DNA of 33,711 bases from an uncultured Lachnospiraceae bacterium (lineage in GTDB: Bacteria; Bacillota; Clostridia; Lachnospirales; Lachnospiraceae). Location: positions 1 to 33,711 of the forward strand of contig CAJTYM010000044.1 in assembly GCA_910583835.1 (NCBI GenBank), read 5' to 3'. A program made the position numbers and the translations under genes. Shown piece by piece: positions 30,889 through 33,711 of this stretch; the first letter of the stretch is position 1; every line of letters begins with the position of its first letter. The notes beneath the pieces were generated by a model, which saw only the letters and a list, made by a program, of their open reading frames with translations, did no database searches and was not told the DNA's origin.

Positions 30889-30935
30889 ACTGCACGGCAG
30901 ACTACCTTTTCAGGCGACAGGCTGCCAGAGTGCAG
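30889..30935 (+). repeat. Two-part hairpin between gap and the terminator
   Basis: CTGCA, C, GGCAG pairs with CTGCC, AGAG, TGCAG, enclosing about 20 bases that contain TCAGGCGACAG. A related TCAGGCGAACAG occurs at 32433-32444 in the pgk-tpiA spacer. Confidence 0.5.
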
Positions 30936-30949
30936 ATAAGACTCAGAAA

Positions 30950-30982
30950 GGGTCCGGTCTTTTATGGACCGGACTCCTTTTT
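30950..30982 (+). terminator. Rho-independent terminator between gap and pgk
   Basis: GGGTCCGGTC (30950-30959) pairs with GACCGGACTC (30967-30976) with one G-T pair, followed after CC by TTTTT (30978-30982). It should end most gap transcripts, so pgk needs read-through or a promoter in 30983-31040, where I see only AT-rich sequence and no clear -35/-10. Confidence 0.85.
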
Positions 30983-31054
30983 ATCTTATTAGGAAAGACC
31001 ATGTTAAATAAACGTGTGATGGAAAAATATATTATTTTTAGGAGGAAATGAAAA

Positions 31055-32263
31055 ATGGCTTTAAATAAAGTTTCTGTAGATGATATCAATGTAAGCGGAA
31101 AACGCGTACTTTGTAGATGTGATTTTAACGTACCTTTAAAGGAAGGCAAGATTACAGACGAGAACCGTCTGGTTGCAGCGCTGCCTACCATCAAGAAATT
31201 GATTGCAGACGGAGGCAAGGTTATCCTTTGTTCCCATCTTGGCAAGCCTAAGGGAGAGCCTAAACCGGAATTATCCCTGGCGCCTGTGGCAGCAAGATTG
31301 ACAGAATTGTTGGGACAGGAAGTTAAATTTGCGGCAGACCCTGAGGTGGTTGGACCGAATGCCAAGGCAGCAGTTGAGGCGATGAAAGACGGCGAGGTTA
31401 TCTTACTTGAGAATACTCGTTACAGAGTGGAAGAGACCAAGAACGGAGAGGCATTCTCCAAAGACCTGGCATCTCTGTGTGACATTTTTGTAAATGATGC
31501 ATTTGGAACTGCCCACAGGGCACATTGCTCTAATGTTGGAGTTTCTGAGTTGGTTGACACGGCAGCTGTTGGATATTTGATGCAGAAAGAGATTGATTTC
31601 CTTGGCAATGCAGTAGAGAATCCGGTAAGACCGTTCGTGGCAATTTTGGGCGGAGCAAAGGTTGCTGACAAATTGAATGTTATTTCTAACTTGCTTGAGA
31701 AATGTGATACCTTGATTATTGGCGGCGGAATGGCTTATACATTCTTAAAGGCACAGGGCAATGAGATTGGAAAATCCCTGGTTGATGACAGCAAGCTTGA
31801 TTACTGCAAGGAAATGATTGCAAAGGCTGAGAAGCTTGGCAAGAAATTATTGCTGCCGGTTGATTCCGCAACTATTACAGATTTCCCCAACCCGATTGAC
31901 GCACCGGTAGACGTAGAAGTTTATGAGTCTGACAAAATGCCGGCAGACCGTGAAGGCTGCGATATCGGACCTAAGACGGCAGAGCTGTTTGCAGACGCTG
32001 TGAAATCAGCAAAGACCGTAGTATGGAATGGACCGATGGGCGTATTTGAGAATCCGACTTTGGCAGAAGGAACCATTGCTGTTGCAAAGGCGCTTGCAGA
32101 GACAGATGCGACCACTATCATTGGCGGCGGAGATTCTGCAGCAGCAGTAAATCAGCTGGGCTTTGGCGATAAGATGAGCCATATTTCTACTGGCGGCGGA
32201 GCTTCCCTGGAGTTCTTAGAGGGCAAGGAGCTTCCTGGAGTAGCAGCAGCAACAAATAAATAG
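31055..32263 (+). CDS. pgk: Phosphoglycerate kinase
   Basis: A 402-residue glycolytic enzyme making ATP from 1,3-bisphosphoglycerate. Seen: the N-terminal RVLCRCDFNVPLKEGKITDENR substrate site, CSHLGKPKGEPKPELSLAPVA, ENTRYRVEE, the FVNDAFGTAHRAH segment, VAILGGAKVADKL, and the C-terminal nucleotide site GGGDSAAAV and STGGGASLEFLEGKELPG. Length is standard. AGGAGG lies ahead of the ATG with a spacing of about nine. It sits between gap and tpiA, separated from both by structured spacers. Confidence 0.98.
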   Translation: MALNKVSVDDINVSGKRVLCRCDFNVPLKEGKITDENRLVAALPTIKKLIADGGKVILCSHLGKPKGEPKPELSLAPVAARLTELLGQEVKFAADPEVVGPNAKAAVEAMKDGEVILLENTRYRVEETKNGEAFSKDLASLCDIFVNDAFGTAHRAHCSNVGVSELVDTAAVGYLMQKEIDFLGNAVENPVRPFVAILGGAKVADKLNVISNLLEKCDTLIIGGGMAYTFLKAQGNEIGKSLVDDSKLDYCKEMIAKAEKLGKKLLLPVDSATITDFPNPIDAPVDVEVYESDKMPADREGCDIGPKTAELFADAVKSAKTVVWNGPMGVFENPTLAEGTIAVAKALAETDATTIIGGGDSAAAVNQLGFGDKMSHISTGGGASLEFLEGKELPGVAAATNK

Positions 32264-32270
32264 ACCGAAA

Positions 32271-32315
32271 GCAACTAGCGATTGGCAAGCCAGAGGCGCA
32301 GACAGAGCGTGTTGC
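32271..32315 (+). repeat. Hairpin repeat family 2, diverged copy 3
   Basis: GCAAC (32271-32275) / GTTGC (32311-32315) encloses GCC-AGA-GGC (32289-32297) with GCA after it, as in the other copies. Its first 19 bases are repeated exactly at 32460-32478. Confidence 0.55.
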
Positions 32316-32321
32316 GAGGTC

Positions 32322-32379
32322 GTTCTGTAAGATTAGCGAAAGCGAGCCAAGGGCGAAGCTTGAGGTTAGCGAACAGAAC
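32322..32379 (+). repeat. Hairpin repeat family 2, copy 4
   Basis: GTTCTGT (32322-32328) / ACAGAAC (32373-32379) closes a region with TTAGCGA on both sides (32333-32339, 32366-32372). Between them: AAGC, GA, GCC-AAG-GGC, GAA, GCTT, GAGG, the exact layout and length of copy 1. Confidence 0.75.
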
Positions 32380-32408
32380 TTCCTTAAAATGTAATGCCCA
32401 TGGCGCAG

Positions 32409-32428
32409 AAATTTTGCAAACAAAATTT
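32409..32428 (+). repeat. AT-rich perfect hairpin in the pgk-tpiA spacer
   Basis: AAATTTTG (32409-32416), loop CAAA, CAAAATTT (32421-32428). It is followed by GCGAACAGAATTTCC (32437-32451), a repeat of 32369-32383 with one difference. Confidence 0.65.
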
Positions 32429-32459
32429 TATGTCAGGCGAACAGAATTTCCGAATAAAG

Positions 32460-32478
32460 GCAACTAGCGATTGGCAAG
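32460..32478 (+). repeat. 19-base direct repeat of 32271-32289
   Basis: GCAACTAGCGATTGGCAAG is present at 32271-32289 and, identically, here, 189 bases downstream. The bases before each copy (CCGAA...) are also alike. Confidence 0.85.
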
Positions 32479-32492
32479 TAAAACAATAAGGA

Positions 32493-32645
32493 GGAAAGCA
32501 AATGCGAAGCATAGGAGGAGGGCAAATGCGAAGCATTTCTTGAATGCCCTCCGACGAGCTGGCAGGTGACGCAAAGCGGCGCGTGCCGATTCCCGGGAGG
32601 AATGCTTTCCGACGAAATGGCAGGTACCGCAAAGCGGTGCGTGCC
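32493..32645 (+). repeat. Hairpin repeat family 1, copy 3, interrupted by copy 2
   Basis: Left part: GGAAAGC (32493-32499), AAATGC-GAA-GCAT (32500-32512). Right part: GCTTTCC (32604-32610), which pairs fully with the left GGAAAGC, then GACGAAAT and hairpin B GGCA, ACCGC-AAA-GCGGT (32626-32638), TGCC (32642-32645). About 88 bases holding a complete copy 2 lie between the parts. Confidence 0.7.
32517..32587 (+). repeat. Hairpin repeat family 1, copy 2 (inserted in copy 3)
   Basis: Stem A GGAGGGC (32517-32523) / GCCCTCC (32546-32552) encloses AAATGC-GAA-GCATTT (32524-32538). Hairpin B: GGCA (32561-32564), GACGC-AAA-GCGGC (32568-32580, one A-G mismatch), TGCC (32584-32587). It is complete while its host copy is split. 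Confidence 0.75.
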
Positions 32646-32679
32646 GATACCAAATTAGATAGAAAAAGAGGATAAGAAT

Positions 32680-33429
32680 ATGGCAAGAAAGAAAATTATT
32701 GCAGGGAACTGGAAAATGAATAAGACACCGAGCGAGGCAGTGGCTCTGGTAAATGAGTTAAAACCTTTAGTTGCGAATGATGAGGTTGATGTGGTATTTT
32801 GCGTACCGGCAATAGACATCATTCCGGCAATGGAGGCTGCAAAAGGCTCCAATATCAACATTGGGGCAGAGAATATGTATTATGAGGAGAGCGGCGCTTA
32901 CACAGGAGAAATCGCTCCCAATATGCTGACAGATGCCGGCGTTAAATATGTAATCATCGGACATTCCGAGAGAAGAGAATATTTTGCAGAGACAGACGAA
33001 ACCGTAAACAAGAAAGTGCTTAAGGCATTTGAGCATGGCATCACGCCTATTATCTGCTGTGGAGAGACTTTGACACAGAGAAAACAGGGCATTTATATCG
33101 ACTGGATTCGTATGCAGATTAAGATTGCATTCCAGAACGTAACTGCTGACCAGGCAAAGACCGCAGTAATCGCTTATGAGCCAATCTGGGCAATCGGAAC
33201 CGGAGAGACGGCAACTTCTGACCAGGCAGAGGAAGTATGTGCAGCTATCCGTGCCTGCATCAAAGAGGTTTATGATGAGGCTACTGCAGAATCCATCCGC
33301 ATCCAGTACGGCGGTTCTGTCAATGCAGGAAATGCAGCAGAGCTGTTCTCCAAACCGGATATTGACGGCGGGCTTGTTGGCGGAGCTTCTCTCAAGGCTG
33401 ATTTTGGCAAGATTGTATGTTATAAATAA
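32680..33429 (+). CDS. tpiA: Triose-phosphate isomerase
   Basis: A 249-residue TIM-barrel enzyme interconverting dihydroxyacetone phosphate and glyceraldehyde 3-phosphate. Seen: GNWKMNKT with K12, the electrophile H95 in IIGHSERREYF, catalytic E167 in AYEPIWAIGTGETAT, and the phosphate loop YGGSVNAGN and GGLVGGASL. AGAGGA lies ahead of the ATG at a slightly long spacing, and the last hairpin repeat ends about 30 bases before the start, so the repeats are in the leader of this gene or in the pgk-tpiA mRNA. It ends the glycolytic run. Confidence 0.98.
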   Translation: MARKKIIAGNWKMNKTPSEAVALVNELKPLVANDEVDVVFCVPAIDIIPAMEAAKGSNINIGAENMYYEESGAYTGEIAPNMLTDAGVKYVIIGHSERREYFAETDETVNKKVLKAFEHGITPIICCGETLTQRKQGIYIDWIRMQIKIAFQNVTADQAKTAVIAYEPIWAIGTGETATSDQAEEVCAAIRACIKEVYDEATAESIRIQYGGSVNAGNAAELFSKPDIDGGLVGGASLKADFGKIVCYK

Positions 33430-33491
33430 GTTCTGTTTGCTCTGAACAGTGATTTGTACTCTTAGGTTTGTTTGAAAAAGATTAATCACAG

Positions 33492-33537
33492 AACCTCACT
33501 CTCGTTATGGAATATCCATGATGAGGGTGAGGTTTTT
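33492..33537 (+). terminator. Rho-independent terminator after tpiA
   Basis: AACCTCACTCTC (33492-33503) pairs with GAGGGTGAGGTT (33523-33534), 12 pairs with one T-G, followed by TTTTT. It ends the glycolytic transcript. Confidence 0.9.
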
Positions 33538-33540
33538 ATA

Positions 33541-33568
33541 GTAAGCGACAAAATAATTTGTCCCTTAC
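33541..33568. repeat. Hairpin in the 3' spacer
   Basis: GTAAG, C, GACAAA, loop ATAA, TTTGTC, CC, TTAC forms a stem of about ten pairs with a small internal loop, directly after the terminator. A second short stem (ATACC/GGTAT) follows. The rest of the window, to 33711, is AT-rich and shows no gene; it probably leads into the next gene. Confidence 0.5.
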
Positions 33569-33711
33569 TATACCTTTCCAGGGTATGCGTACGATTTTGT
33601 TATGAAGAAAAAATTATCAAATCTATAAAATGTAACAAAAATATGCTTAAGAATTAAATATAATGTACCCATAACCGTGGACAATCTAATTAGTGTAGTC
33701 CCCTCATCTTA

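Noticed and set aside
30739..32679. CRISPR array or tRNA cluster in the glycolytic spacers
   Set aside because: Repeats are irregularly spaced, few and palindromic with no unique spacers of constant length; no tRNA fold is found there.
32384..32686. Minus-strand open frame across the nested repeats before tpiA
   Set aside because: It consists of the translated hairpin repeats and resembles the peptide from copy 1 only because the DNA repeats; no start signals.
1..33711. Prophage, insertion sequence with transposase, or integrative element
   Set aside because: No transposase, integrase or phage structural gene is seen; apart from the small repeats and the toxin locus the content is core chromosomal.

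Overview
The window looks like chromosomal core DNA from a spore-forming, Gram-positive anaerobe of the Clostridia, most likely Lachnospiraceae. The grounds are an alpha/beta-type small acid-soluble spore protein, a PdaA-type spore cortex deacetylase, a SpoVB-like flippase, a clostridial Rrf2-NifS-NifU-MnmA cluster, strong AGGAGG ribosome binding sites, TTG/GTG starts and a tRNA without an encoded CCA. This placement is inferred from gene content; no 16S gene is present.

Layout. 1-4.3 kb: a spore protein (minus), two adjacent PD-(D/E)XK-like proteins (Uma2 and sce7726 families), a DJ-1/PfpI protein, a PdaA-like deacetylase, and a PadR-DUF2812 pair (minus) whose promoter carries a palindromic operator between its -35 and -10. 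4.4-5.4 kb: an orphan DRE-TIM aldolase/metallolyase with its own promoter and terminator. 5.7-12.1 kb: the protein quality-control run tig-clpP-clpX-lon-engB. 12.1-14.7 kb: a Zn/Mn-type ABC importer (binding protein, ATPase, permease) whose first gene overlaps engB. 14.7-18.4 kb: an AI-2E family membrane protein and a cytoplasmic LacI-fold-GGDEF fusion. 18.5-19.9 kb: a SpoVB-like flippase (minus). 20.0-23.5 kb: Fe-S assembly (Rrf2/IscR-like regulator with an IscR-like operator, NifS, NifU) followed by the tRNA thiolase MnmA. 23.5-23.85 kb: a compact probable type I toxin-antitoxin locus. 24.1-28.0 kb: a sensorless chemoreceptor-like protein, an ECF sigma factor and a membrane beta-propeller protein in the anti-sigma position. 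28.1-29.5 kb: repeat DNA, a frameshifted small gene, tRNA-Gly(CCC) and a PHP histidinol phosphatase. 29.6-33.5 kb: the glycolytic run gap-pgk-tpiA ending at a strong terminator.

The most unusual content is intergenic. Two families of small hairpin repeats occupy the gap-pgk and pgk-tpiA spacers and the region after the beta-propeller gene. Family 1 has three copies, one apparently inserted inside another; family 2 has two very regular copies and two diverged ones. Several of their stems differ between copies by paired, compensatory changes, so secondary structure appears to be maintained. I do not recognise either family. The second system of note is the toxin-antitoxin locus at 23.5-23.85 kb: a 26-residue membrane peptide, a ribosome binding site held in a hairpin, and a convergent consensus promoter that would make an antisense RNA across the toxin terminator.
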